Of a DNA stretch of 64,000 nucleotides, positions 36,837 to 47,230 are shown in pieces. Numbering within the stretch: position 1 is the stretch's first letter; every line of letters begins with the position of its first letter. The notes beneath the pieces are model-generated. The model was not told the DNA's origin. It made no database searches and was given only the letters and a program-made list of their open reading frames with translations. The position numbers and the translations under genes were made by a program. Origin of the DNA: Pollenia angustigena (lineage: Eukaryota > Arthropoda > Insecta > Diptera > Polleniidae); the NCBI GenBank assembly GCA_930367215.1, contig OV884058.1, forward strand, positions 106,663,802 through 106,727,801. Direction: 5' to 3'.

Positions 36837-39620
36837 TTAAGTGTCGTATTTAGGCAGAGCTACTAGTTTGTGTATCGGCCGTGTGATTACGCCGCTTAGC
36901 GTTTTTAAATCGGCTACTCGCACCTTGGCGTCACTTCCGCGATAGACTCGAACAATACGGCCTAGTCGCCACTCAGTTGGACAGCCTGGTTCACTTTTAA
37001 GAGCAACGAGATCGCCTTCTTTTAGGTCTAGCTGAGGATGTTGCCACTTATTACGCTTATTTAGCTCCTTTAGGTATTCCTGCTTCCATCGGCGACAGAA
37101 CTCTTGCTGTAGGGCCTTTACTTTACGCCATCGATTTACAATACTTAGGGGTGAAGACAGCTCTTCGGTCTCCGCAGGGGTAAGCATAGCTGTGCCTATC
37201 AGAAAGTGCCCTGGGGTAAGGGCATACAAATCTTCAGCGTTTTCCGACATAGAGCCTAGCGGACGCGAATTGAGACACGCTTCTATTTTTGCCAAAACTG
37301 TTGAGAACTCCTCGAACGTAAATTTGAGTTGACCAGCTGACTTTTTAAGGTGCATTTTCATACTTTTTACCCCTGCTTCCCAAAGTCCTCCCATATGAGG
37401 TGCTGCAGCAGGGATAAAGTGCCACGACAAGCGCTGGTGACCATAATTTTCGACAGCCGTGTCACGAAGCTCTTTCACGTGCTTGGCGAAGTCTGCGTCG
37501 ATTTCTCTAGCGGCGCCAACAAAGTTTCTCCCGTTGTCCGAATACATGCAGCTTGGGCAACCACGACGGGCGACGAAGCGGGCCAAGGCTGCTAGAAAGG
37601 CAGGGGTAGACAAATCGCTAACAGCTTCAAGGTGAATCGCCTTTGTAGAGAAACATACAAAAAGACACACATAGCCTTTTGTGATTCTGCAGTATCTGCC
37701 AGTAAAACTTTTAATCTCGAACGGGCCAGCAAAATCAACGCCAGTATTCGTAAAGGGGCGACAAAAGGTAGCTCTTTCTTCCGGCAAAGCAGCCATTATC
37801 TGATTTTGCAGCTTTTTTCGATAGAGCACACAGGCTTTGCAATTACGCACAACGGTTTTGATCAGATTTTTCGCTCTAATGATCCAGCACTCCTGCCGGA
37901 CTATATTCAAAACGAGCCGAGGGCCTCCGTGAAGTACTAAAGTGTGAACGAATTCCACATACAGCCGAGCCAATCTACTGCCATACGCCAAGATAATAGG
38001 GTGCCTTTCATTGTAAGACAGACAGGTAGTAGAGCTTAGACGACTATTAGACCGAATAATATTGTCTTTATCAACAAAGGGGGTAAGTGCCAACAGGGGG
38101 CTCCGTGACTCAATTTTCTTACTCGCTTTAAGACAGTTGAACTCACCTGAGAAGTGAATTTGTTGAGAAAGGTAGAATAAGCGATTTCTGACGAACTTCA
38201 ACTCATTAGCCGATACTTTTAAAGAACCATAAGCGACCTTTTCGCGCCTTTTTGTACTTGCCAGTGCAACAAATCGAAACATGTAGGCGATTACGTGATA
38301 CGCTCGTGACAAACTAGAAAAACGGTCTAATATATCTTCTTGATCAGTCGATCTAGCAACAACAACTTGAGCTCCTTTCGACTCTTCTGCCGTTTCGAAC
38401 TCCGTCGCTCCTAGGGGCCACGAAGACTGCTCTAAGTTGAGCCACTCAGGTCCGTGCCACCAGAGTCTATTATCTATTAAATCCGCAGGGATCAGCCCCC
38501 GGGTTGCTAGATCGGCAGGATTATCACCTGAAGCCACGTGACACCAGTTTTTATTCCCCACTTTTTCTAATATTGTAGCCACTCTATTTGCCACGAATGT
38601 TTTCCAGCTACAAGGTGGTTTTCTTAGCCACGCTAAGACTATTGTGGAATCGGACCACAAATAAAGGGGGGATTTGTTCACGTTAAAAGTAGGTACTACA
38701 TTATCGACTAAATTTGCCAAAAGAACTGCTCCACATAACTCCAAACGAGGCAAAGACGGCTTCTTTATTGGGGCCACTTTCGTTTTACATGTGAGCAAAC
38801 TTGACAAAACTTTATTTTCGAGCTGTACCCTTATATATATTGTAGCTGCATACGCCAACTCAGACGACTCACAGAACCCGTGAAATTGAATAGTACAGCC
38901 AGGCGAATATTGAACCCAACGTGGAAGCTTTATTTTTTCAATATCCGCATAATTCGCAACAAAAGTCTGCCATTTGTGCAGAGCCACTGGTTTGATAGAC
39001 TCATCCCACTCGATCTTATCAAGCCACATTTGCTGCATTATAATCTTTGCTGCAACTACCACCGGAGCCAACCAACCCGCTGGATCGTATAGCCGAGCAA
39101 TGGTAGAAAGAACCTCCCTTTTAGTGTATGAAGCTTTTAGTGTTATCTTTTCCCTGGCAAAGAAAAACACATCTTCTGCCGCATTCCAGCGAATCCCTAA
39201 CGTTTTTGTTGTGCTTTTTTCATCAAGCGACACAAAAGAGGAACTAAGCAGGTGATCATGGGGCAAATTTTTCAAAATTTCTTCAGAATTCGAGGTCCAT
39301 TTTCTGAGCTCAAATCCACCCATGTCCAGAATACCAATTAATTGTTCTCGTGCCACCAAAGCATCAGCAACTGAATGGGCACCAACTAGGGCATCGTCTA
39401 CGTACATATTCTCTCGCAATATTCTAGCGCCTAACGGAAAACGTCGCTCTTCATCATTAGCCAACTGCAGAATGGTTCTAAGGGCCAAATATGGGGCACA
39501 ATTTACGCCAAAAGTTACCGTTTTCAGTTGGTAATCAGCAATTTCCTCATTATCACTGCTACGAAAAACTATTTTTTGAAAGGGCCGATGTGTGGGAGTC
39601 ACAAAAATCTGCCGGTACAT
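36837..39620 (-). CDS. BEL/Pao reverse transcriptase (rest), RNase H and integrase
   Basis: 927 residues, same frame as the gag-protease part and separated from it only by the TGA codon. The first Met at 39620 is simply the first after the break; the frame is open from 39659. Reverse transcriptase has the catalytic YVDD at 73-76. An RNase H-like domain lies at about 245-365 (LWSDSTIVLAWL). The integrase zinc finger is H559, H564, C594, C597; its catalytic triad is D629 (GVDFAGPF), D695 (YSDNGRNF) and E748 (LWEAG). A DUF5641-like tail (TEWRLGRIVRVYRG, PIHKLVALP) closes the protein. No envelope-like frame follows before the LTR. All catalytic residues listed are present. Confidence 0.93.
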   Translation of the reverse strand: MYRQIFVTPTHRPFQKIVFRSSDNEEIADYQLKTVTFGVNCAPYLALRTILQLANDEERRFPLGARILRENMYVDDALVGAHSVADALVAREQLIGILDMGGFELRKWTSNSEEILKNLPHDHLLSSSFVSLDEKSTTKTLGIRWNAAEDVFFFAREKITLKASYTKREVLSTIARLYDPAGWLAPVVVAAKIIMQQMWLDKIEWDESIKPVALHKWQTFVANYADIEKIKLPRWVQYSPGCTIQFHGFCESSELAYAATIYIRVQLENKVLSSLLTCKTKVAPIKKPSLPRLELCGAVLLANLVDNVVPTFNVNKSPLYLWSDSTIVLAWLRKPPCSWKTFVANRVATILEKVGNKNWCHVASGDNPADLATRGLIPADLIDNRLWWHGPEWLNLEQSSWPLGATEFETAEESKGAQVVVARSTDQEDILDRFSSLSRAYHVIAYMFRFVALASTKRREKVAYGSLKVSANELKFVRNRLFYLSQQIHFSGEFNCLKASKKIESRSPLLALTPFVDKDNIIRSNSRLSSTTCLSYNERHPIILAYGSRLARLYVEFVHTLVLHGGPRLVLNIVRQECWIIRAKNLIKTVVRNCKACVLYRKKLQNQIMAALPEERATFCRPFTNTGVDFAGPFEIKSFTGRYCRITKGYVCLFVCFSTKAIHLEAVSDLSTPAFLAALARFVARRGCPSCMYSDNGRNFVGAAREIDADFAKHVKELRDTAVENYGHQRLSWHFIPAAAPHMGGLWEAGVKSMKMHLKKSAGQLKFTFEEFSTVLAKIEACLNSRPLGSMSENAEDLYALTPGHFLIGTAMLTPAETEELSSPLSIVNRWRKVKALQQEFCRRWKQEYLKELNKRNKWQHPQLDLKEGDLVALKSEPGCPTEWRLGRIVRVYRGSDAKVRVADLKTLSGVITRPIHKLVALPKYDT

Positions 39621-39659
39621 TTTTGAAATGTCCGCATTAAATACAAACTGAAAAAATCG

Positions 39660-42032
39660 TCACCTTAAAATCAGATTAACTATTTCAGCTTGCAAAATAG
39701 GGCCAGTGTACAACAAATCATTTAAGCTTCTGCCATTTGCCGAAGGACTTGAGGCATTAAAAACTACCCTCAATTTCGTAGTTGTACTTTCAGGCTTAAA
39801 AACGCCATGATGGGGTAAATAATAACCAGGGTCACCTCTAGCATTTTCTGCTTTTTCCATATGCCCTAGGGTTAAATATTCTTTTAGGACCTCATCGTAC
39901 TGGGCCTTACGCTCAGCATTGCGCATCAAAGATTTTTCATTTCTCAGAAATTGACAAACAGCTATATGCCTATTGGGACCAAGCGACAGCAAACTATTTT
40001 TAAAGGGCAGACTCACAGTATATCTCCCTTTAAAGTTTCTAGTGGTAGTAGAATTGTAGATCTCCTCACATTTTTTATCCTCTTCTGATAAAATACGTCT
40101 CTGAGACACCTCTTCTAACTCCCAAAACTTCGATAATTGGTCATCAATTGCAACTTTTGTCATATGAGACACTCTAAGTATTCGAGGGGAAACTCTAGCA
40201 TGCGTTGGACCTGTAACTATCCAACCAAAAATGGTTTCTTGAGCCACTAACGATTCAAAAACACCATGCTTTACTCCACCACGAAGAATAGAAGGATAAA
40301 GGTTACCTCCTAACAATAAATCAATCTCACTGCTTTCATAAAACTTCGGATCAGCATAACACAATTTGGGCAGCTCAATCTCTTTTTGAGGCAAAAATGA
40401 ATGTGTTGGAATACTACCCGTTACTCGAGGGACAACAAGGGCCTGAATATTTAGAGCTACGTTCTGATCGAAAAGAGAAACAATAGTAAAAACTGCCATT
40501 TTCGAAGACGAACTAATTATCTCTCCGCCTAAACCTGAGACTTCTGCAGAAACTGGATTAGTTGGCAACTTTAATAATTTTTGTATCTTTTCTGAAACAA
40601 AACTTTCATCCGAACATGGATCTATCAGGGCACGAACTTTGTAACAGGAACCAAAACTTATAATGATAACCCAGGCTGTGGCTAACATAACCTTTTTTGC
40701 AACAGAGGTATGATGCGATTGAACTACGCTAGAAGGGCCGGCAACATTAGTGGACTGTATTTGACTTTGCGTATTTTGACTCTGAGTTTGAGAATTAGTG
40801 TTTGTTTGGCTTTGATTATTATTGTTGTTTCTTACTATTTCTTTATGTATTAGTGTATGGTGTTTTCTATTGCATTTAGAACAGCCATTAGCACTACTGC
40901 ACTCTCCATACAAATGCCCCATAGTAAGACAATTAAAACAAAAACGAAATCTTTTCAACGTTGAAACACGATTCTTGTAATCCATGCTCAAAAACTTATT
41001 ACAAACACTAATTTTATGCCTTTCTTTACACAATTTACATGAGCTCGAGTCAACTTTTGTGTGATGTGTCTTAAACTGCTTAACTTTTGTAGAAATATTG
41101 TTATTATGTGAAGGGCCTGCTTGGGAACCACTGGCAACTACATTGTTCGCTACTATAATGTCAGAAACACTTTCAAGGGCATGAAATCTATCGGTCAGAA
41201 AATTATTTAATTCTTCCCATTTGGGAACCTCTGTTTTATTTTTTACCGATTGCTCCCACAGATGCAAAGTATTTTCTGAGAGCCGAGACGAACATTGAAA
41301 AACAAAAATCGGGTCCCATGAGGCAATATCTACTTTATATAATTTTAGCACCGAAATACAATTATTAATTTCCCTTTGGAGCCTTTTTATCTCTGAAGCC
41401 GTTTCACGCTGGCATGGAGCCAAATTAAACAAAGTTTTAAGCTGACTATTTATTAAAACCCGTTTATTCTCATATTGGGATTTTAAATTTCCCCACGCAA
41501 CTTCAAAATTTTCTGCCGTGAGGGCAATATTTCTATTTATATCACGGGCCTCACTGTCTGTCTTTTGAAATAAATAAAATAATTTTTCTACAGGGCTAAG
41601 TCTCGAATTATTTATGTAGATTGCCGTAAACATATCCCTGAAGGTGGGCCACGATACGTAATCACCATGAAAAACGCCAGTATCACAAGGAGGGACAGGT
41701 ATAGAACACTGGTTGGGAACCACTGTTTTATTTTTTTGGCTCTCTTCTTCCAATACCTGCCTAGCCTTTGCCAAAATATTTATACATTTTACGTATATTT
41801 TCCGCACCTGAGGATATTTTGTTTTAACCGCTACTAATTCTTTTTTATCCTCTATTGTGTCACCGGAACACTCTTCAAAAATTCTCTCAAACTTTTCCCA
41901 TCTTTTGTCTACTTCTCTTTTTTCGAAATCTAGCCCGTCTTTGGTATATGTTGAAAAGTCTTCCTTTTTCAACATAACCTCGAAATTTGTGAGCTCATCT
42001 GCTGCCCGTATAAATTTTTCAAATGTAGACAT
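39660..42032 (-). CDS. BEL/Pao gag-protease and start of reverse transcriptase
   Basis: 790 residues. About 115-290 is the BEL-type gag region (GDYVSWPTFRDMF, SPVEKLFYL). Residues 332-397 hold zinc knuckles, including a perfect CX2CX4HX4C at C365, C368, H373 and C378, which bind RNA. An Asn/Gln-rich linker spans 402-428. The aspartic protease begins near 460, with the active-site segment ALIDPCS (D471). The last ~66 residues (from MEKAENARGDPGYYLP) are the start of the reverse transcriptase, with KLRVVFNAS. It ends at a TGA in the middle of the transcriptase domain. The next open frame continues in the same phase, so this is a nonsense codon rather than a frameshift or natural gene end. Confidence 0.92.
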   Translation of the reverse strand: MSTFEKFIRAADELTNFEVMLKKEDFSTYTKDGLDFEKREVDKRWEKFERIFEECSGDTIEDKKELVAVKTKYPQVRKIYVKCINILAKARQVLEEESQKNKTVVPNQCSIPVPPCDTGVFHGDYVSWPTFRDMFTAIYINNSRLSPVEKLFYLFQKTDSEARDINRNIALTAENFEVAWGNLKSQYENKRVLINSQLKTLFNLAPCQRETASEIKRLQREINNCISVLKLYKVDIASWDPIFVFQCSSRLSENTLHLWEQSVKNKTEVPKWEELNNFLTDRFHALESVSDIIVANNVVASGSQAGPSHNNNISTKVKQFKTHHTKVDSSSCKLCKERHKISVCNKFLSMDYKNRVSTLKRFRFCFNCLTMGHLYGECSSANGCSKCNRKHHTLIHKEIVRNNNNNQSQTNTNSQTQSQNTQSQIQSTNVAGPSSVVQSHHTSVAKKVMLATAWVIIISFGSCYKVRALIDPCSDESFVSEKIQKLLKLPTNPVSAEVSGLGGEIISSSSKMAVFTIVSLFDQNVALNIQALVVPRVTGSIPTHSFLPQKEIELPKLCYADPKFYESSEIDLLLGGNLYPSILRGGVKHGVFESLVAQETIFGWIVTGPTHARVSPRILRVSHMTKVAIDDQLSKFWELEEVSQRRILSEEDKKCEEIYNSTTTRNFKGRYTVSLPFKNSLLSLGPNRHIAVCQFLRNEKSLMRNAERKAQYDEVLKEYLTLGHMEKAENARGDPGYYLPHHGVFKPESTTTKLRVVFNASSPSANGRSLNDLLYTGPILQAEIVNLILR

Positions 42033-42420
42033 TTTTTATTTTAAAAATCGAACAAAATAGTCGAGTTGTCTTAAGAGCAACAAAAAATTAATTCCCAGCA
42101 AAAATTTAATTGAAAAAAAATTTACGCGCTGGCAACACTTTTCCTTTTATTTATGAAAATAAAACAAATTAAGGCAAAAAAAATTTTTGTTGTACTTTTT
42201 CCTTTTATTTTATAAATTAACACCAATTGCTGCTAATATTTATTGGGCTACAAAATAAATAACAACAATTCGACGAGTAACGGGTAGAACCGGCGAGTAA
42301 AAAAAGATGGCTCTTAAAATTTTATGGTCTTATTTTTGGCGCGACGTAACCTCAATTTCTCGCGACACAATATATATATATAATTTCCAAATTCCACAGA
42401 GTACGTACCTTATTATTCTC

Positions 42421-42438
42421 TTCCCGGGAGAAGGACCA
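42421..42438 (-). other. Candidate primer-binding site of the BEL element
   Basis: On the minus strand, six bases after the 5' LTR, the sequence TGGTCCTTCTCCCGGGAA begins with the TGG expected of a site complementary to a tRNA 3' end. The tRNA was not identified. Confidence 0.5.
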
Positions 42439-42444
42439 AAATGT

Positions 42445-42960
42445 TGGGGTGAAAATGGGGCTGGTTACCTGTTGCTTGAGTACGTTGTCCGGAATTACAA
42501 AGTGGCTGGGAACCTCACTCTAATGGTTGGTTGAGACAGGTCAATTAGCGGCTGGCGCACACACATTTACTCACTTCACACACTAGAAAATGCACCCTTA
42601 TTTTTTGTGGCTCAATGGCACTTCTATGGCTCTTTTGGGTTTAATAAAAATCACAGATTTTCCTCTTTAGTTTTAATCTTAAGTTTATTTACTTTCTTTC
42701 ACTTTTTTTTACCTTTGGCTCAATTTAAATTTAATTTAATAATTTTAATTTATTATCTGCCGACGTCTGGCTGGTTCGGTTTTATTAAAAGCAGTGATTA
42801 CGCGAATTCATTTTACAGGTGGCGTTAAAGCACAGCTGAGCCACATATCACATGGTTGGTTGCCAGATGGCACCACTAAATCCCGTTCCACACGAAGGAA
42901 CGACAGTCGCTGCCCACACGGGCAAACAAAATATGTGTTTACACCAGCCAGACGTCAACA
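42445..42960 (-). repeat. 5' LTR of the BEL/Pao element (intact)
   Basis: 516-bp direct repeat of the left LTR. Ends are TG...CA on the minus strand. It keeps the uninterrupted GCCGACGTCTGG site (42759-42770) that is split in the other LTR. Confidence 0.93.
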
Positions 42961-43069
42961 CATTAAAACATTGGTATTGACGTCACCTTCCACGTGAACT
43001 TTACAGAAACAAAATCGGTTCACGCATTTATCTTTATATATATAGATTTATTAATTTTTTACAACGGGT

Positions 43070-43205
43070 GCCCCGGTAGACTAGTTGGTAGTGACCGTTT
43101 CAAAAACTGATTCTGAGTCGATCGGTATACTAAAATGTTTTCAAGTATTACACACATTAGCGCAAACACATAAAACCTCTTTACTTATGACTGTGTGAAT
43201 ATAAC
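43070..43205 (+). repeat. SINE head fused to a mini-me-like tail
   Basis: 43070-43095 (GCCCCGGTAGACTAGTTGG...) matches the tRNA-like head of the SINE at 50810-50954. From 43096 it continues with GATTCTGAGTCGATCGGTAT and a tail like the end of the 12235-12934 repeat. Confidence 0.6.
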
Positions 43206-43509
43206 AATAGAATTTTCGATCTTAAAAATAATAAAATGCTGAGTTTTTTGACCTTTTAAAATAAAATGTGCCCAATTTTTAATTAAAATCTTCTTGCTTA
43301 ACCTTTTAACCGGCTTCACAGTTATTTGTCTCAGTCAAAAAATTGTTTAAATATAATAAATTTTGTGAAACTGAATACCAAAAAAATTTCAAATTTAATT
43401 TGGAAAGCTATTAAACTCGTATAGTAGACACGATGTGAGAAATATTTTTATAATTGCCTCTGCAAAATTTTACTAATTTATCTGTTAAAATTTACATATT
43501 TGTGATTAG

Positions 43510-44580
43510 GGGCTACCGCGTATTTCGATTCGAAAAAAATAATTTACGAGTTCGAACAATTTGTACGGTGTATTACGATTTTCGTACTATTTGTTTCGAA
43601 TAAACGGAAGTTGTTTATAACTTATCGAAAACAAAACGTCCCTTTCGAAACGGCAACTCTCTATAACGAACAATAAAAATCCCTTTTTATTGAAAATATT
43701 TTAATATTTGTGCTCTTGAAATTTTCAAAAAATATCAAAAAAAAAAAAAACAATAATTACTTGTTCAAATAAAAAGCGCAGTCTGAAGAACTGGGGGGTT
43801 ACCGCGTATTTCGATTCGAAAGAAATCATTTACGGATTCGAACAATTTGTACTGTGTTTTACGATTTTCGTAATATTTGTTTCGAATAAACGGACGTTTT
43901 TCACACTTTATTGAAAACAAAAAATCATTTTCTTAAAAGAGACTCTCTATTACGAACAAAAATTGTTCATCAAATTTCCCATTTTTTTAAAAATACAACC
44001 TCTGTCATCGTTTCGAACGATTACGAAAATCGTAATACACAGTACAAATTGTTCGAATCCGTAAATGATTTCTTTCGAATCGAAATACGCGGTAACCCCC
44101 CTGGTTGCCTTTTTTTCGGACTCTTCAAACCACAGGGAAATACAATTTTTTTTTTTTAATAAAAACACAATTATAATATTTTTCACACGTTGAAAGCATT
44201 TAATATTTTTTTTGTTTTGGGATATTTTCGTCCCTTTTGGTTTTTAATAGCAGTGCTACCAAAGTATATTTATTACAAGTAAATGCAAGTGATCAGCTGT
44301 TCAGTTGTTTATATTCTCGATATTGTTAAAATTTGCTTACATTTTTAGTGCGCCATGATTTTTTGTTTGTTTTGTTTATGTTTGGATCTTTGACAGTATC
44401 AAGAGTTTTTACACAAACAAAATGAATGTTGTTTTTTTTATTGTTGATTTGTTGTAGACTTGCATGTACTTGGTATAAATATACTTTGAGTGCTACCAAG
44501 TTTTAAGCAAATTTCCCTTTTGCTTATTAATATAAATATATTAATTTTTACTTTTCAAATCGAAATACTCGGTAGTCCCC
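43510..44580. mobile_element. Harbinger-like element, outer
   Basis: Ends GGGCTACCGCGTATTTCG and the inverted CGAAATACTCGGTAGTCCCC, flanked by TAG (43507-43509 and 44581-44583). It contains a relative of itself at 43794-44100. Confidence 0.78.
43794..44100. mobile_element. Harbinger-like element, nested in a relative
   Basis: 307 bp with inverted arms of over 80 bp, GGGGGTTACCGCGTATTTCG continuing to ATTTACGGATTCGAACAATT. 3-bp duplication CTG (43791-43793, 44101-44103). Confidence 0.85.
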
Positions 44581-45032
44581 TAGAATTTTAAAGAAATTTC
44601 TTACTGTACTATGGCTGAGGAAGCAGGAATGACTTAAGACATATCCGTGGAAGAAATGGATGCAGTTTTAGGCATAAGGATGCCTGGATTTGAAATTTGT
44701 TTCTGGGAAAATATTATGAGTTTTGCACCAAACAGTATTGATTTAACATTAAAGTTGATCGAATAATAATGACGGTCTTGAGATGAACTCTTTTATAATT
44801 TTTGTTAATAATACCCTGCGCGACAATCTATGCGTTTACCAACCGCCCTGTGTGTGGGGGTCACCAACCCATATATGTAGAAATTTAAGTGTATGTATAA
44901 TCCGGACGAATTATGCAGTCCCTTTTAGGAGCTGGACATATCTAATATCCGTAGCTTAAGGAATAACCAGTAGCACCTGTTGAATAGCTACTTTCCCACA
45001 AGTAGTGAAAATTAGCTATTCAAATCTTATCT

Positions 45033-45290
45033 TGTTGGCGTCTGGCAGGTGTAAACAAAGTTTTTGTTTGCCCGTTAGGACGACCACTGTTTTTCCAACG
45101 TGTGGAACGGCGTTTAATGGTGCCATCTGGTAACCCCACATGTTGTATGTAGCTCAGTTGTGCCGACTTTGGATAAAATTCACAACGACCACGAGATACC
45201 CGAAGGGGCCTCAACCAAAAGTCAAACAGGTTCCGTGCCAGCGGAGGGCTCCTGACCACCATGGTACCAAATAGGATCTCTTGCCAGCCG
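45033..45290 (+). repeat. LTR fragment of a related BEL/Pao family
   Basis: Starts TGTTGGCGTCTGGCAGGTGT, matching the LTR start TGTTGACGTCTGGCTGGTGT of the provirus. It continues with similar 'TTTGTTTGCCCGT', 'GTGTGGAACGG' and 'TGGTGCCATCTGG' blocks to about 45190. Orientation is opposite to the provirus. No internal region attached. Confidence 0.75.
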
Positions 45291-45595
45291 CGACGTCAAT
45301 CAAGATCTGTTAATTTTAAACTCTACCGAGTTCCAGGTAATGAGTGCACCTGCTTTGCGCAGAGGCTGTAAGATAAAAAGGTGGAATATTCTTTCAGTGT
45401 TTCCCTACATACCCCTGAATTTGCCAAAGTACCCAGATACCATAAAAACTAGGTAGACATACATTTATATCACATACATTTCGGAATAGTTCGATATTGA
45501 AATTCAACCTGGTTTGTCTCACAAATGGCTATGCTATGAGCAAAAACAAGGACAGCCGCTAATTTTTACACATAAATCTCTAATTCTTATCCATA

Positions 45596-45897
45596 CACAG
45601 AAAACATTTTTTCGCGAACTAAAGCACTAATTAAAAATTAAGTGAGTTTTAAATAAAAAATAAACATTTTTTCGCGAACTAAAGCACTAATTAAAAATTA
45701 AGTGAGTTTTAAATAAAAAATTTAATCAAGTGAACTAAACGTTTAATTGAACCTATTAATTTGCACAAGTACACAAATTCACTTGATAAAACGTTAATTT
45801 CACGTATTAAACGTTTAATTATTTTGATAACATTTTCAATTAAAACTGATTTAATTTTTAATTAATACTTGAATTTGTGAAACAAATGTTTTCTTTG
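45596..45897. mobile_element. ATTAAACGTTTAAT palindromic element, copy A
   Basis: Inverted ends CACAGAAAACATTTTTTCG and AAATGTTTTCTTTG. Interior AACGTTTAATT repeats. Near its left end a 60-bp unit is tandemly doubled (45601-45660 and 45661-45720, 59 of 60 identical by eye). Confidence 0.7.
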
Positions 45898-46370
45898 TTA
45901 ATCTGTAGCTTCTAGAGTCTTCGTATAGTCTATGAATATCAGTGTTGCCACTTTATTGGTAATTACCCGATTTGGGTATAATTTTTACGGTCTTGGGTAC
46001 AGCGTGGGTAATTTATTATAGTAATAGATCAGGGGTAATTTGTAATTCTTTCATTTTAAAACAATTAATATTAAGATTTGTTTTCAGAAAAAAAATATAC
46101 CATAAAAAATGTTGTGATCCAAAAAATTTTATATGTTTTCAATATTTAAAAAAGTAGTAAATTTAATTTATTTAGAAACTTTCAAAGGCTTTAGTTGGGA
46201 GAATATTTGTTGGCTTCATTTATTAAACAAGAGCTGATTCAAATGTCGTCATATTAAAAAAACAGGGTTGCAAAAATATGGGTATAAATTAAACATTCTC
46301 AACAACAAATTTAGCGCTTTTAAAAGTTGTAAAACTGATTTAAAAAACAGACTGTCGTCTGAACAATAGA

Positions 46371-46676
46371 CAGTAAAAAATATTGCACCAGTAAAAGCAT
46401 TAATCAAAAATTAAAATCAGTTTTAATTAAAAATTTAATCAAGTGAATTAAACGTTTAATCAAGTGAATTAAACGTTTTATTAAGTGAATTAAAAGTTTA
46501 ATTAATATTATTAATTGGTTTACTCGTGCAAATTAATACTGTCAATTAAACGTTTAATACACTTAATTAAAAGTTTAATTCAATTGGTTGAACGTTTAAT
46601 TCGCTTGATTAAATTTTGAATTTAAACTGATTTAATATTTTATTTTATTCTTTTACTGGTGCAATATTTTTTTCTG
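46371..46676. mobile_element. ATTAAACGTTTAAT palindromic element, copy B
   Basis: Ends CAGTAAAAAATATTGCACCA and TGGTGCAATATTTTTTTCTG. The interior is a run of GTGAATTAAACGTTTAATC-type palindromes. Related to copy A. Confidence 0.75.
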
Positions 46677-46745
46677 TGTAAAGAATATTTTTCAATACCC
46701 ATAAAATTTTCAATTGTAAAAATAATTTAAAAAAAAATTATTATA

Positions 46746-46889
46746 AGTGCCGGTTCACACTCGTCAAGTTTGACTTGGCAAGGCTTGAGCTTTAAGGAGA
46801 GAAGGGAAAATATAATGCCATTTCTTTTCCCCTCTCTCCCAAAAACTAAAGACTTAAGGAGTCAAACTTGACGTGTGTGAACCGGCACT
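46746..46889. mobile_element. 144-bp hairpin MITE
   Basis: Ends AGTGCCGGTTCACAC and GTGTGAACCGGCACT, further pairing GTCAAGTTTGAC with GTCAAACTTGAC. TA on both sides (46744-46745, 46890-46891). Confidence 0.82.
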
Positions 46890-46929
46890 TAGATCAATAA
46901 GTGACTTCAACTTTTGAAAATGTTCTCGG

Positions 46930-47230
46930 TCATATGGGCAGAGCAGCTGGTCTTGACGAAATATATTCTGGACGACCAATTTATGGCCACGCTTTCGAGC
47001 AATTTTGAATTACACGAACAATGATGGCCTTTAAAGCGCTAATTGTTGCTGGTATATCAGCACAAACCAGGGACTTCATATAGCCCCACAGGAAATAATC
47101 GAGAGATGTTAAATCGCACAACCTTGGAGGCTAATTGACATAATCTTTTCTCTAAATCAACCTTTTGGCCTGATTTTTTTAAAAAAATGAGGTCCGATGA
47201 TGCCACCTTCATAAAGTCGCTTTAAAGCGC
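46930..47230 (-). pseudogene. DD41D mariner transposase fragment
   Basis: The minus strand gives LYEGGIIGPHFFKK, a gap, then PPRLCDLTSLDYFLWGYMKS, CADIPATISALKAII and a tail to about 46930. The second Asp block is deleted. Confidence 0.75.

Larger units (their letters stand above)
34768..42960 (-). mobile_element. BEL/Pao LTR retrotransposon provirus
   Basis: A complete two-LTR element read on the minus strand. The LTRs are about 515 bp, begin TGTTGACGTCTGG and end TTTTCACCCCA, and are nearly identical, so the insertion is fairly young. Gag, protease, reverse transcriptase, RNase H and integrase follow in BEL/Pao order. The coding region is one frame broken by a single TGA at 39660-39662. 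The 3' LTR carries a 1076-bp foreign element. The pentamer CATTA abuts the right LTR (42961-42965) and lies 2 bp outside the left LTR (34761-34765), an imperfect candidate target duplication. The host sequence is itself an older repeat. Confidence 0.95.
33029..43052. repeat. Old short repeat broken into three pieces by insertions
   Basis: Pieces 33029-33218, 34231-34767 and 42961-43052 form one ~820-bp repeat. It starts ATTCTAGCTGGCCCGGCAAA, has internal ~100-bp repeats with 'TAGTTAAGAAGATA...GGGAGGGGGAGCTTTTACCCC', then 'AAAATTGGTCAAGCCGTTTC', and ends in TTTATATATATAGATTTA. The ends resemble fly Helentron/HINE-type or short retroposon repeats; class not settled. The gaps hold a TA-flanked element and the BEL provirus. 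Confidence 0.65.

Noticed and set aside
38674..39534. Several plus-strand frames opposite the BEL integrase and transcriptase
   Set aside because: Shadows of the minus-strand retrotransposon frame.
34761..42965. Clean 5-bp target duplication for the BEL provirus
   Set aside because: CATTA lies directly next to the right LTR but two bases away from the left LTR; reported only as a candidate.
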